From NCBI GenBank assembly GCA_903921135.1, contig CAIXOY010000207.1, positions 1 to 11,227 on the forward strand: a DNA stretch of 11,227 nt, written 5' to 3'. The position numbers and the translations under genes were made by a program. How positions within the stretch are numbered: the first letter of the stretch is position 1; each line of letters starts with the position of its first letter. The stretch comes from an uncultured Gammaproteobacteria bacterium. Lineage in GTDB: Bacteria; Pseudomonadota; Gammaproteobacteria; Pseudomonadales; UBA5518. The notes beneath the pieces were generated by a model. The model worked only from the letters and a program-made list of their open reading frames with translations, had not been told where the DNA came from and made no database searches. This document shows, in pieces, positions 1-7,023 of this stretch.

Positions 1-374
1 CCGGCGAAAAGAAACGCTGCCGAGGTGTGGCCCGAGGGGAAACTGAAGGTATCGCCGGGCGTCACGAAACTGCGGAAATGCGGGATGAAGTCTGGCGGCC
101 GGCGCCGGCGGCAGGTGTTCTTCAGCACCAGGTACACCAGGCGCTCAAGTCCGAAGGCGAGTGCCGCGATGCTGACGAAGGCACGGGCCTCGCTACCGTA
201 AATCAGGGTGTAGAGCAGCGGCAGCAAGAGATAGATCCAGCCGTCTGCGCTGCGCGACACCTTGCGTGCCATCTCTGCCAGGGTATTGATGCGGGTGCGG
301 GCGTGGCACCAGCCGAAGGTGAGCAGATCGATCTGCTGTATGCCGGCGAGGAGCTTTCGTTCGGATAGTTCCAT
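1..374 (-). CDS. PAP2-family phosphatase, N-terminal 124 residues, cut by the left window edge
   Basis: I read this on the minus strand from ATG at 374-372; the frame stays open to the window edge. It is recognisable as a type 2 phosphatidic acid phosphatase (PAP2) superfamily membrane protein. The first signature, K-x6-R-P, lies at residues 85-93 (KNTCRRRRP), and the second, PSGH, at 113-116 with the expected His116. Two hydrophobic stretches are visible at about 45-60 and 66-83, before the first signature. The third motif (S-R-x5-H-x3-D) would lie beyond the edge. Family members remove phosphate from lipid phosphates such as phosphatidic acid or undecaprenyl pyrophosphate, with the active site facing the periplasm; the substrate here cannot be told. 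It lies 80 nt downstream of a small minus-strand gene and may share its transcript. A 7-bp inverted repeat (GCCTCAG/CTGAGGC, 377-391) sits just before the start codon and overlaps where a ribosome-binding site would be. Confidence 0.85.
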   Translation of the reverse strand, partial: MELSERKLLAGIQQIDLLTFGWCHARTRINTLAEMARKVSRSADGWIYLLLPLLYTLIYGSEARAFVSIAALAFGLERLVYLVLKNTCRRRRPPDFIPHFRSFVTPGDTFSFPSGHTSAAFLFA

Positions 375-454
375 GAGCCTCAGGCTGAGGCAGGAACGTG
401 GAAGGAATGTGACGTTGCGGTGAAGTTTCCGTGACGGGGCGGACGCCCGCGCAT

Positions 455-625
455 TCAGCGTGGTGCGTGGAAATCCCGGCCGGGTAGCAATTGCCCGCGG
501 GCGAAGAGTTCGCGGCGCACGCCTTCGCGCTCGCGCTGGCTGATCTCGGCGGCGCGTGCGCGCAGCAATTCCCAGAGTTTGCGGTCAGAGAGATTTCTCG
601 GATCCGCGTTGAGTGCTTTGCTCAT
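455..625 (-). CDS. Small conserved-looking hypothetical protein, 56 aa
   Basis: I do not recognise this family. The minus-strand ATG at 625-623 is preceded by AGGA about 11 nt upstream, and the frame ends at TGA (457-455). The protein is highly charged and predicted mostly helical: the segment DRKLWELLRARAAEISQRER has alternating acidic and basic residues typical of a short soluble helix or coiled coil, and the C-terminus is basic (FARGQLLPGRDFHAPR). There is no membrane segment, Cys pair or signal peptide. The frame can be extended upstream to 895, but that would run through the divergent pdxH coding region, so the short start is preferred. It is divergent from pdxH (134-nt spacer) and codirectional with the PAP2 gene. 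Its composition looks like a real protein rather than a chance frame, but length alone is weak support. Confidence 0.6.
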   Translation of the reverse strand: MSKALNADPRNLSDRKLWELLRARAAEISQREREGVRRELFARGQLLPGRDFHAPR

Positions 626-759
626 GTATCCATTGGTCCTGTTGCATGGAGCCCCAATTCTGCAGTCCGTTGTTACAGCGGAATGAAACACGCAGCCGAT
701 CGGGTCCGGGCGCTCGCGCGTATCTGCTAACCTCGCGGCACTCCGGCAGGGTGAAAGCA
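626..759. promoter_or_regulatory. Divergent intergenic spacer between the 56-aa gene and pdxH
   Basis: This 134-nt spacer separates two divergent genes, so it must hold both promoters. I see no convincing sigma70 -35/-10 pair. The stretch TATCTGCTAACCT at 721-733 is the most AT-rich candidate for a -10 region serving pdxH, but it lacks a clear -35 partner. No strong hairpin or repeat is present. Confidence 0.35.
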
Positions 760-1395
760 ATGGATCTCGAAGGTTTTCGCAGGGATTACCTGGCCGCGGG
801 TCTCGACCGCGCCGATCTGGACGACTCGCCTTTCGTGCAGTTCGAGCGCTGGATGCAGCAGGCGATCGCCGCTGGCCTGCGCGATCCCACGGCAATGTCG
901 CTTGCCACCGTGAGCCCGGACGGACGGCCGTGGCAGCGCTTCGTTCTGCTGAAGCACTGCGACGAGCAGGGCTTTTTTTTCTACACCAATCTCGAGAGCC
1001 GCAAGGCCACGCACATCGCGCAGAACCCGCGCGTGAGCCTGCATTTCCCGTGGTCCGACCTCGAGCGTCAGGTCACGGTGGCGGGTACGGTCGAGCGTGT
1101 GTCTGCGGCAGACACGCTGCGCTATTTCCTCTCCCGCCCGCGGGACAGCCAGCTCGCTGCGTGGTCGTCAGCGCAGAGCCGCACGCTCTCCTCCCGGCAG
1201 GTCCTGGAGGCGGAATTCGCGCGCATGAAGCAGAAGTTCGCGAGCGGTGATATCCCGCTGCCGTCGTTCTGGGGTGGTTTTCGCGTGGTGCCCGAGGCCT
1301 TCGAATTCTGGCAGGGCAGGCCCAGCCGCCTGCATGACCGCTTTGCTTACGAGCGCACGGATTCCGGCTGGAGCATCGAGCGCCTCGCGCCCTGA
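760..1395 (+). CDS. pdxH: Pyridoxamine/pyridoxine 5'-phosphate oxidase
   Basis: This cytoplasmic FMN enzyme oxidises pyridoxine 5'-phosphate or pyridoxamine 5'-phosphate to pyridoxal 5'-phosphate, the last step of vitamin B6 synthesis and salvage. The 211-residue product is close to E. coli PdxH (218). Visible family signatures are the FMN-binding stretch RFVLLK (60-65), the segment YTNLESRKATHIAQNPR (75-91), the C-terminal block FWGGFRVVPEAFEFWQG (170-186), and RLHDRFAYER (190-199), whose Arg190 and His192 match the substrate-binding Arg/His of E. coli PdxH. The ending SIERLAP is typical. I chose ATG 760 because AGG lies about 9 nt upstream and the protein begins at the usual family position; an in-frame GTG at 751 and an ATG at 613 would add residues without homology. 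It is convergent with rlmJ, only 5 nt between stop codons. No other B6 gene is in view. Confidence 0.96.
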   Translation: MDLEGFRRDYLAAGLDRADLDDSPFVQFERWMQQAIAAGLRDPTAMSLATVSPDGRPWQRFVLLKHCDEQGFFFYTNLESRKATHIAQNPRVSLHFPWSDLERQVTVAGTVERVSAADTLRYFLSRPRDSQLAAWSSAQSRTLSSRQVLEAEFARMKQKFASGDIPLPSFWGGFRVVPEAFEFWQGRPSRLHDRFAYERTDSGWSIERLAP

Positions 1396-1402
1396 GGCGC
1401 TC
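1378..1402. terminator. Inverted repeat at the pdxH/rlmJ convergent stop codons
   Basis: GAGCGCCTC (1378-1386) and GAGGCGCTC (1394-1402) form a perfect 9-bp stem with a 7-nt loop. It overlaps the pdxH stop codon (1393-1395) and reaches the rlmJ stop (1401-1403). There is no T-tract on either side, so it is not a canonical intrinsic terminator. It could still slow polymerase or protect 3' ends from both directions. Confidence 0.45.
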
Positions 1403-2246
1403 AGCTCCCCCGCGAGGAAATCTCCAGGCTCCCTTCGCCGCCGGGCGCGAGCTGCGTGAGCAGCGTGCTTCGGCTCTCTTCTAATGCTGCGCGCAGCGTC
1501 CACGGCGGGTTGATCACGAACATCCCGCTGCCGAAGAGTCCCTTGCCGCCCGTCTCGACGGGGCGCAGCAGCAGTTGCGCGTGCAGCCATTTTTCCGCGC
1601 CCAGCGCTTCGAGCCGCTCGGGCAGCCGGCGCGATTCACGGCTCGCGAGCACCGGATACCACAGCAGGTACACGCCGCTCGCGAAGCGCTGCAGCGCATC
1701 GCGCAGGGCATCCATCACGGCACGGTAGTCGCTGTCCATTTCGTACGAGGGATCGATGATCGCGATCGAGCGTCGTGGTTGCGGCGGCAGCAGCGCGCGC
1801 AATCCGGCGAAACCGTCGCTGTCCATCACGCGCGAGGGCACCGGTGAGTGGCGGCTGTCGCGCTCGAGTTCGCGCGCGTCGGTGGGGTGCAGTTCGTGCA
1901 GCCAGATGCGGTCTTGCGGGCGCAGCAACATCCGCGCGATCGAGGGCGAGCCGGGGTAGCGCCGCAGTTGCCCGTCCGGGTTGGAAAGCCGTATCACCTC
2001 GCGGTAGCGCGCCAACGCAGGTGGCAGCACGGGTGCGTTCCACAGCGCACCGATGCCTTCGTGGTATTCGGCATGGCCCTTGGTATCGGTGCGGGCGAAC
2101 TCGTAGCGCCCGGCACCGGCGTGGGTGTCGATGTACCACAGCGGCGCGTCTTTGGTGATCAGGTAGTCAAGCGCCTGCACCAGCACCATGTGCTTGAGCA
2201 CGTCGGCGTGGTTGCCTGCGTGAAAGGCGTGGCGGTAACTCAGCAC
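1401..2246 (-). CDS. rlmJ: 23S rRNA (adenine2030-N6)-methyltransferase
   Basis: RlmJ (formerly YhiR) methylates N6 of A2030 in 23S rRNA using SAM. The product is 281 residues, against 280 in E. coli, if it starts at GTG 2246-2244, giving the family-typical N-terminus LSYRHAFHAGNHADVLKH. A GGA lies 8-10 nt upstream of this GTG. The SAM-binding motif is at about 38-48 (YIDTHAGAGRY). The catalytic motif is IIDPSYE (164-169 region), with Asp165 aligned to the E. coli catalytic aspartate; the usual D-P-P-Y reads D-P-S-Y here. Later family blocks GVYLLWYP (191-198) and GMFVINPPW (241-249) are intact, so I believe it is functional. The reading frame continues 51 codons upstream to an ATG at 2399, but that would invade the divergent MFS gene. 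It is convergent with pdxH and divergent from the transporter, with 91 nt between start codons. Confidence 0.93.
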   Translation of the reverse strand: MLSYRHAFHAGNHADVLKHMVLVQALDYLITKDAPLWYIDTHAGAGRYEFARTDTKGHAEYHEGIGALWNAPVLPPALARYREVIRLSNPDGQLRRYPGSPSIARMLLRPQDRIWLHELHPTDARELERDSRHSPVPSRVMDSDGFAGLRALLPPQPRRSIAIIDPSYEMDSDYRAVMDALRDALQRFASGVYLLWYPVLASRESRRLPERLEALGAEKWLHAQLLLRPVETGGKGLFGSGMFVINPPWTLRAALEESRSTLLTQLAPGGEGSLEISSRGS

Positions 2247-2337
2247 GGGAAGATCCGCAGAAGGGCGCGAAGGCGCTGTGAACGGGAGGCGGCACCAGCA
2301 TAGCATGGGCTTCCTGCTTGCCCGCGCGGAGGTCCCG

Positions 2338-3498
2338 ATGTTCCGTGGTCTGCCCCGCACCGTGATCGCGCTCGGGCTGGTCAGCCTGTGCATGGACACA
2401 TCTTCCGAACTGATCCACAGCCTGCTCCCGCTCTACCTCGTTGCAGGGCTTGGTGTCAGTGCGGGTTTTCTGGGCCTGGTTGAAGGCCTCTCCGAGGCCA
2501 CCGCCAGCCTGATGCGTGTCTTCGCCGGCGTGTTGAGCGACAGGGTGGGCAAGCGCAAGCCGCTCATCCTTGCCGGCTACGGTTTGGCCGCCTTGTCGAA
2601 GCCGCTGTTCCCGCTTGCCTCCGGTGTGGGTACGGTGTTGCTCGCGCGCGTGGCGGACCGCATTGGCAAGGGCATCCGTGGCGCGCCGCGCGACGCGCTG
2701 CTCGCGGACGTCACGCCCGAAGCGCTGCGTGGTGCTGCCTACGGCTTGCGCCAATCGCTCGACACCGTAGGCGCGGTGATCGGGCCACTCGCGGCGGTGC
2801 TGCTGATGACGGTGATGGATGGCGATATCCGCGCCGTGCTCTGGGCGGGTGTGGTGCCCGCCGCGCTCGCAGTGCTGCTGATCGTGTTGCTGGTGCAGGA
2901 GCCCGAACACACGCGACCGGCGCCGCGCCGCAGTGCGGGGTTGCGCCGTCACGACATCGCTGCGCTGCCGCCCGCGTTCTGGCGGGTGGCGTGGCTGGGT
3001 GCGCTGCTGTCGCTGGCGCGTTTTTCAGAGGCTTTCCTGCTTCTGCGGGCGAGCGACATGGGCTTGCCCGCGGCGCAGGTGCCGCTGGTGCTTGTGGTGT
3101 TGAACGTGGCCTATGCGCTCTCGGCCTGGCCGCTGGGGCATGTGTCTGATCGGCTCGGTCGCCGCGGCTTGCTGGTGGCGGGGCTGGCGGTGTTGGTGAT
3201 AGCAGACCTGCTGCTCGCGCTTGATCCTGGCCGCTGGGCGTTCGGCGCGGGCATCCTGCTGTGGGGTCTGCACATGGGTGCCACACAGGGCGTGATCGCG
3301 GCCATGGTGGCGGATGTGGCGCCTGCGTCTATGCGGGGAACGGCGTTTGGTGTGCTGCACTGCAGCAGCGCAGTGGCGCTGCTGCTGGCGAGCGTGATGG
3401 CGGGCGGGCTGTGGAGTTTGGTGGGTGCGCCGGCCACCTTCGTGGCAGGTGCCGTGTTTGCGCTGATGGCGTGTGTGGCGGCGATGCTCAGGTCCTGA
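2338..3498 (+). CDS. Major facilitator superfamily transporter, 386 aa
   Basis: This is a 12-helix-type inner-membrane secondary transporter. The N-half carries the MFS motif A at about 64-75 (GVLSDRVGKRKP), and the C-half repeats it at about 267-276 (GHVSDRLGRR), as expected for a duplicated 6+6 fold. A charged block, RVADRIGKGIRGAPRDAL (104-121), is characteristic of a group of bacterial MFS proteins annotated as drug or unknown-substrate exporters. The N-terminal MDTSSELIHSLLPLYL (19-34) also belongs to that group. The substrate cannot be deduced. I chose ATG 2338 because GGAGG lies 5 nt upstream, an excellent Shine-Dalgarno; ATGs at 2278 and 2305 are in frame but lack this. It diverges from rlmJ and looks monocistronic, followed by a hairpin-rich spacer. 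Confidence 0.88.
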   Translation: MFRGLPRTVIALGLVSLCMDTSSELIHSLLPLYLVAGLGVSAGFLGLVEGLSEATASLMRVFAGVLSDRVGKRKPLILAGYGLAALSKPLFPLASGVGTVLLARVADRIGKGIRGAPRDALLADVTPEALRGAAYGLRQSLDTVGAVIGPLAAVLLMTVMDGDIRAVLWAGVVPAALAVLLIVLLVQEPEHTRPAPRRSAGLRRHDIAALPPAFWRVAWLGALLSLARFSEAFLLLRASDMGLPAAQVPLVLVVLNVAYALSAWPLGHVSDRLGRRGLLVAGLAVLVIADLLLALDPGRWAFGAGILLWGLHMGATQGVIAAMVADVAPASMRGTAFGVLHCSSAVALLLASVMAGGLWSLVGAPATFVAGAVFALMACVAAMLRS

Positions 3499-3514
3499 AA
3501 GGCGGTAGTGAAGA

Positions 3515-3568
3515 GTCGGGGGCATGGCCCCCTCCCACAGGGCCAGGATGGTCGGGGGCATTGCCCCC
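3515..3568. repeat. Two copies of a GC-rich hairpin repeat after the MFS gene
   Basis: The string GTCGGGGGCAT occurs at 3515-3525 and again at 3551-3561. Each copy opens a perfect 6-bp hairpin GGGGGC/GCCCCC: 3518-3532 with loop ATG, and 3554-3568 with loop ATT. The copies lie in the same orientation 36 nt apart in the spacer between two convergent genes. They look like a short interspersed palindromic repeat family and could act as a bidirectional transcript end. Neither has a T-tract. Confidence 0.6.
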
Positions 3569-3580
3569 CCACGGCAATCG

Positions 3581-3607
3581 TGTAGCAGCGGGCCATGCCC
3601 GCGAAAA
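3581..3607. repeat. REP-like palindromic element
   Basis: The sequence TGTAGCAGCGGGCCATGCCC followed by GCGAA matches the general plan of Pseudomonas-type REP elements (GTAGGAGCGGGC...GCCCGCGA). The stem is GCGGGC (3588-3593) and GCCCGC (3597-3602) with loop CAT. REPs are usually mobilised by a RAYT transposase encoded elsewhere and may act in transcript stability or gyrase/IHF binding. The rest of the spacer (3608-3695) holds two loose copies of an ATGCGACA-containing stretch and no gene that I can support. Confidence 0.6.
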
Positions 3608-3695
3608 CAGCTTTGCCCGATGCGACAACATCCCCGCCAAATGCGACAGCAGCTTCGCCTGTTGAGACTGCACGCCGAGCCCTGCGGGCCAGCGC

Positions 3696-5048
3696 TCAGC
3701 GCATCACCGACAACAGCAACCCGCAGCCCGCGCAAGCGGCGAGCACTTCGATCACGCCGCGCTTCCAGTAGAGCAACGCCACCGCAGCCAGCACAGCCAG
3801 CACCGCCGCGGGCCACTCGAAGGCGCCGTCGAAGCCCTGCGGCCACAGCACATGCCAGGCAAAGAACAGCGCGAGGTTCAGCACCACGCCCACCACCGCC
3901 GCGGTGATGGCCGAGAGCGGCGCGCTGAAGTGCAGATTCCCGTGCGTGGATTCCACCAGCGGCGCCCCCGCCAGGATGAACACGAACGAGGGCAGGAAAG
4001 TGAACCAGGTCACCAGCAGTGCGGCGAGCGCGGCACCGGCAAAGGCATGCTCCGCGCCGAAGGGAAGCGCGCCCCACGCACCGACGAAACCCACGAAGGC
4101 CACCACCATGATGAGCGGCCCCGGCGTGGTCTCGCCGAGCGCGAGGCCATCGATCATCTGCGTGGCACTCAGCCAGCCGAACTGGAGCACCGCGCCCTGG
4201 TACACATACGGCAGCACGGCATACGCACCGCCAAAGGTGAGCAGCGCGGCCTTGGTGAAGAACCAGCCCATCTGCGTGTAGATGTGCTGCCAGCCGAGGC
4301 CCGCCGTGAGCAGGCCCATTGGCAGCAGCCACGCAGCCACTCCAAGCGCCAGCACCACCGCCAGCCTGCCGCGGCGAAAGCGCGTGTGCGCCGCGAGCGG
4401 CGTGTCGTCGTCAATCACCGCAGAGCCGTAGCTCGCGGCGCTGGCGCCGTGCGCGCTGCCGCGGAAGAAGTCCGGCGCGAAGCGCGCGCCTGCAACGCCG
4501 ATCAGTGCGGCGCCCAACACGATGGCCGGGAACGGCAGGTGCAGCACGAAGATGGCGAGAAAGGCCGCCACGGCGATCCCCCGCAGTGCCATGTTCTTCA
4601 GCGAGCGCGAGCCGATCCGCCACGCGGCTTGCAGCACGATCGCAGTCACCGCCGGCTTGATGCCGTAGAACAGCCCTGCGACCAGCGGCGTGTTGCCCAG
4701 CGCCACATAAATCCACGAGAGCCCGATCAGGATGAACAGCGACGGCAGTACGAAGAGCAGGCCCGCCACCACACCGCCCACGCTGCGGTGCAACAGCCAG
4801 CCGATGTAGGTGGCGAGTTGCTGCGCCTCCGGCCCGGGCAGCAGCATGCAGTAGTTCAGTGCGTGCAGGAACCGCTTCTCGCCGATCCAGCGCCGGCGCT
4901 CCACGAGTTCCGTGTGCATCAGAGCGATCTGCCCCGCCGGCCCGCCGAAACTCAGGAAGCCGAGCTTCAGCCAGAACACCAGCGCTTCGCTGAACGTCGG
5001 GTGTGGAGGTCGCTCGGGCGTTTGTTGTGGCAACGGGCCATGGTTCAT
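3696..5048 (-). CDS. chrA: Chromate transporter family protein, two CHR domains
   Basis: This 450-residue inner-membrane protein has the long-chain ChrA architecture of two homologous CHR domains. The N-half shows FGGPAGQIALMH (34-45) and LPGPEAQQLATYIGW (70-84); the C-half repeats them as FGGAYAVLPYVYQ (272-284) and TTPGPLIM (307-314). Long ChrA proteins export chromate from the cytoplasm, giving resistance, but many chromosomal copies have not been tested and could carry other oxyanions. The two halves are joined by a polar linker at about 195-228. The ATG (5048-5046) overlaps the TGA of the upstream CBS-protein gene in an ATGA, so translation is probably coupled; no good Shine-Dalgarno of its own is seen. 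No ChrB-type regulator is present in the window. Confidence 0.9.
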   Translation of the reverse strand: MNHGPLPQQTPERPPHPTFSEALVFWLKLGFLSFGGPAGQIALMHTELVERRRWIGEKRFLHALNYCMLLPGPEAQQLATYIGWLLHRSVGGVVAGLLFVLPSLFILIGLSWIYVALGNTPLVAGLFYGIKPAVTAIVLQAAWRIGSRSLKNMALRGIAVAAFLAIFVLHLPFPAIVLGAALIGVAGARFAPDFFRGSAHGASAASYGSAVIDDDTPLAAHTRFRRGRLAVVLALGVAAWLLPMGLLTAGLGWQHIYTQMGWFFTKAALLTFGGAYAVLPYVYQGAVLQFGWLSATQMIDGLALGETTPGPLIMVVAFVGFVGAWGALPFGAEHAFAGAALAALLVTWFTFLPSFVFILAGAPLVESTHGNLHFSAPLSAITAAVVGVVLNLALFFAWHVLWPQGFDGAFEWPAAVLAVLAAVALLYWKRGVIEVLAACAGCGLLLSVMR

Positions 5049-6349
5049 GTGCCGGCTCGCGGGGGCTCAGCCTTGATGGCAGTCGCCAGCACCTTGTCGA
5101 TGCGCTTGCCGTCCATGTCGACGATCTCGAAGCGCCAGTCTTCCCAATTCACCGTATCCGCCTCGCGCGGGATGCGGCCGAGCAACAGCAGCATCATGCC
5201 GCTCAGCGTGTGGTAGCGCCCGCGCTCTTCCTCGGGCACGGCGTCGAGCTCCAGCAGGTCTTTCAGTTCCGGCAGCGGGATCTGGCCGTCGAGCAGCCAG
5301 GAGCCGTCTGCCCGTTGCACCGCCTGCACGTCTTCCGGGTCGTGGGGGCTGAATTCGCCTGTGATCGCCTCGATCAGGTCGTGCAGCGTGACGATGCCTT
5401 CGATCTCGCCGTACTCCGACACCACGAACACCATACGCATCGAAGAGCCGCGGAAGCGCTCGAGCAGTTCCATACCCGTCAGGCTTTCGGGCACGAAGGC
5501 GGCGGGCTGCACAAGTTCGGTCAGGGCGCGCGACTCGCCTGCAAGTGCGCCTGAAAGCCAGCGCCGGACGTCCACTACACCCAGCAGATTGTCCAGCCCG
5601 TCCTCGACCACGGGAAAGATGGAGTGCCCCGCAGCGGCCACCACCGCGAGATTTCTCTCGAAAGGTGCCGAGGCCTCGAGGCAGGCCACATCATTGCGCG
5701 GCACCATGAGCGAGGCGATGGGGCGGTCGTCCAGGCGGAACACGTTGCGCACCATCGCGTGTTCCTGCGTCTCGATGATGCCCGCGCTGGTGCCCTCCGC
5801 GATTACTGCGTGGATCTCTTCCTCGGTGACGGTGAGCACGCCCGATTCCTTCACGCCCAGCAGCCGCAGGATCAGTTGGGTGGAAACCGTCAGCAGCCAT
5901 ACGAAGGGTTTGGCCACCAGCGCCATCCACTCGATGGGGCGTGCCACCAGCCGGGCAAGGAGCTCGGGATGCGTCTGGCCGATACGTTTGGGCACCAGCT
6001 CCCCCACCACAATCGTGAAGTAGGTGATCACCAGCACCACGATGCCCGTCGCGATGTAGCCGGAGTAGTGAGCCGGTACCTGCCAGAGCTCCAGCTGCCG
6101 CGACAGCGGCTCCGCGAGTGCCGCTTCGCCCACGATGCCGTTCAGCACACCGATGAGCGTGATGCCGATCTGGATGGTGGAGAGAAACCGGTTCGGGTTC
6201 TGACCGAGCTCGACTGCCGCTGCCGCGCCCTTGTCACCCTCGTCGATGTGCCGCTGCATCCGCGCCTTGCGCGCCGTCACGAGAGAGATCTCGGACATGG
6301 CAAACAGCCCGTTCAGGAGGATCAGCGCGGCGAGCAGCAGGATGTCCAT
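5045..6349 (-). CDS. CNNM/CorC-family membrane protein with CBS pair (HlyC/YtfL-like)
   Basis: The order of domains is that of the CNNM family. A DUF21 membrane domain covers residues 1 to about 170, with hydrophobic segments at 3-17, 57-77, 98-118 and 143-163, and the signatures MSEISLVTARK (18-28) and GELVPKRIGQTHPE (116-129). Two CBS motifs follow, about 210-330, including MVPRNDVACLE and GEIEGIVTLHDLIEAITGE. A C-terminal CorC/HlyC domain is at about 345-430 (GSWLLDGQIPLPEL to DMDGKRIDKV). Relatives include Mg2+ transporters and E. coli YtfL/PaeA, linked to polyamine export; old annotations call them hemolysins. The CBS pair suggests nucleotide or Mg control. Start ATG 6349-6347 has AAGG about 7 nt upstream. 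It is the first gene of an operon with chrA (4-nt overlap) and diverges from the Ala-rich gene. The 434 residues are normal for the family. Confidence 0.92.
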   Translation of the reverse strand: MDILLLAALILLNGLFAMSEISLVTARKARMQRHIDEGDKGAAAAVELGQNPNRFLSTIQIGITLIGVLNGIVGEAALAEPLSRQLELWQVPAHYSGYIATGIVVLVITYFTIVVGELVPKRIGQTHPELLARLVARPIEWMALVAKPFVWLLTVSTQLILRLLGVKESGVLTVTEEEIHAVIAEGTSAGIIETQEHAMVRNVFRLDDRPIASLMVPRNDVACLEASAPFERNLAVVAAAGHSIFPVVEDGLDNLLGVVDVRRWLSGALAGESRALTELVQPAAFVPESLTGMELLERFRGSSMRMVFVVSEYGEIEGIVTLHDLIEAITGEFSPHDPEDVQAVQRADGSWLLDGQIPLPELKDLLELDAVPEEERGRYHTLSGMMLLLLGRIPREADTVNWEDWRFEIVDMDGKRIDKVLATAIKAEPPRAGT

Positions 6350-6480
6350 GATGTGCCTTCGGGGTTCGCCGGCATTCTAAGCCGCAGCGAGGCTGCAAGT
6401 GTTCGGCTCGTTGCGTGCGCTCAGGGAAAGCCCTTATCTGCGGTGAAATACCTTGACCCGTAGTGCCCAAAAGGTGCCCG

Positions 6481-7023
6481 ATGCAGGGAATCCCTGAAGA
6501 CACTGCAGACGGAGCCCCCTTGGCCAACGACGCCGACAACCAGAAAATCCTCGCCCGCCTCGCCGACATGGAGCGCGAGGTGAGCAATCTCCGCCAGAGC
6601 TTTCTGGTGGTGAACAAGCGCTACAACGATTCGCTGGCCTCCCTGCGCAGCCTCACCGCGCACGCCAAGGAAGCCGCTGCACGTGCGGCTGCGGCTGCGA
6701 TCAAATCCGCGCATGCCTCCAGTGCCGCTGCCAAAGCCGCCCGCGAAGCCGCCGAACGCTCCCTCATCTCTGCGGCGGAAGCCGCCGCCGATGCTGCGAG
6801 CGCCGCCGCAGAGGCTGCAGCCGAGGCCGCCGCCGCCGCTGCAGCCGCAGCCGCGGCCGCAGCCGCAGCAGCCGCGCAACAGGCAGAAGATGTATCCCTG
6901 CAAGCCTCGGCGCAGGCGGCGCTATCCGCCCACGAGGCAGCCGAGGCCGCTACCGAGGCCGTGCGCCTCGCGCAGGAAGCCAGCCTCGCGGCGCGGCGCG
7001 CGGGGGGCACGCGAAACCCATGA
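6481..7023 (+). CDS. Ala-rich helical protein with 17-residue polyalanine run
   Basis: I do not recognise a family. The 180-residue product has a polar N-terminus with a short amphipathic helix (KILARLADMEREVSNLRQSF, 22-41), and then from about residue 60 a very alanine-rich region with Glu, Arg, Lys, Gln and Ser at regular intervals (AAKAAREAAERS and similar), which includes 17 consecutive Ala at about 116-132. It should be nearly all helix, possibly a coiled coil or filament. There is no signal peptide or membrane segment. Alanine is coded by mixed GCC, GCA, GCG and GCT, so this is not one pure trinucleotide repeat, although GCCGCA units recur. ATG 6481 has AAAAGG upstream at good spacing; a GTG at 6463 is the alternative. 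Its TGA overlaps the ATG of the kinase gene (ATGA), which suggests a joint function. Phasin-like, histone-H1-like or scaffold roles are possible but unsupported. Confidence 0.75.
   Translation: MQGIPEDTADGAPLANDADNQKILARLADMEREVSNLRQSFLVVNKRYNDSLASLRSLTAHAKEAAARAAAAAIKSAHASSAAAKAAREAAERSLISAAEAAADAASAAAEAAAEAAAAAAAAAAAAAAAAAQQAEDVSLQASAQAALSAHEAAEAATEAVRLAQEASLAARRAGGTRNP
6812..6878 (+). repeat. Low-complexity GCN tract encoding polyalanine
   Basis: This stretch is almost purely GCN codons (GCC, GCA, GCG, GCT in mixed order) in the frame of the Ala-rich protein and codes the polyalanine run. Such tracts can change length by slippage, although the mixed codons reduce that risk. Confidence 0.6.

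Noticed and set aside
613..759. N-terminal extension of PdxH from ATG 613
   Set aside because: The added residues have no family resemblance and overlap the start of the divergent 56-aa gene; the PdxH fold begins at 760.
2167..2952. Long minus-strand open frame opposite the MFS gene
   Set aside because: It is antisense to a clear MFS protein, with Arg/Gln/His-rich chance composition and no family resemblance.
3025..4332. 435-codon minus-strand frame spanning MFS, spacer and chrA
   Set aside because: It is out of frame with chrA and crosses the convergent boundary; no family signal.
3852..5216. 454-codon plus-strand open frame opposite chrA
   Set aside because: It mirrors the chrA gene; rich in Arg, Gln and His with no recognisable domain. 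GC-rich antisense frames commonly stay open.
6411..6439. Possible sigma70 promoter (TTGCGT, 17 nt, TTATCT) before the Ala-rich gene
   Set aside because: The spacing is right but the -10 matches the consensus poorly; too weak to list.
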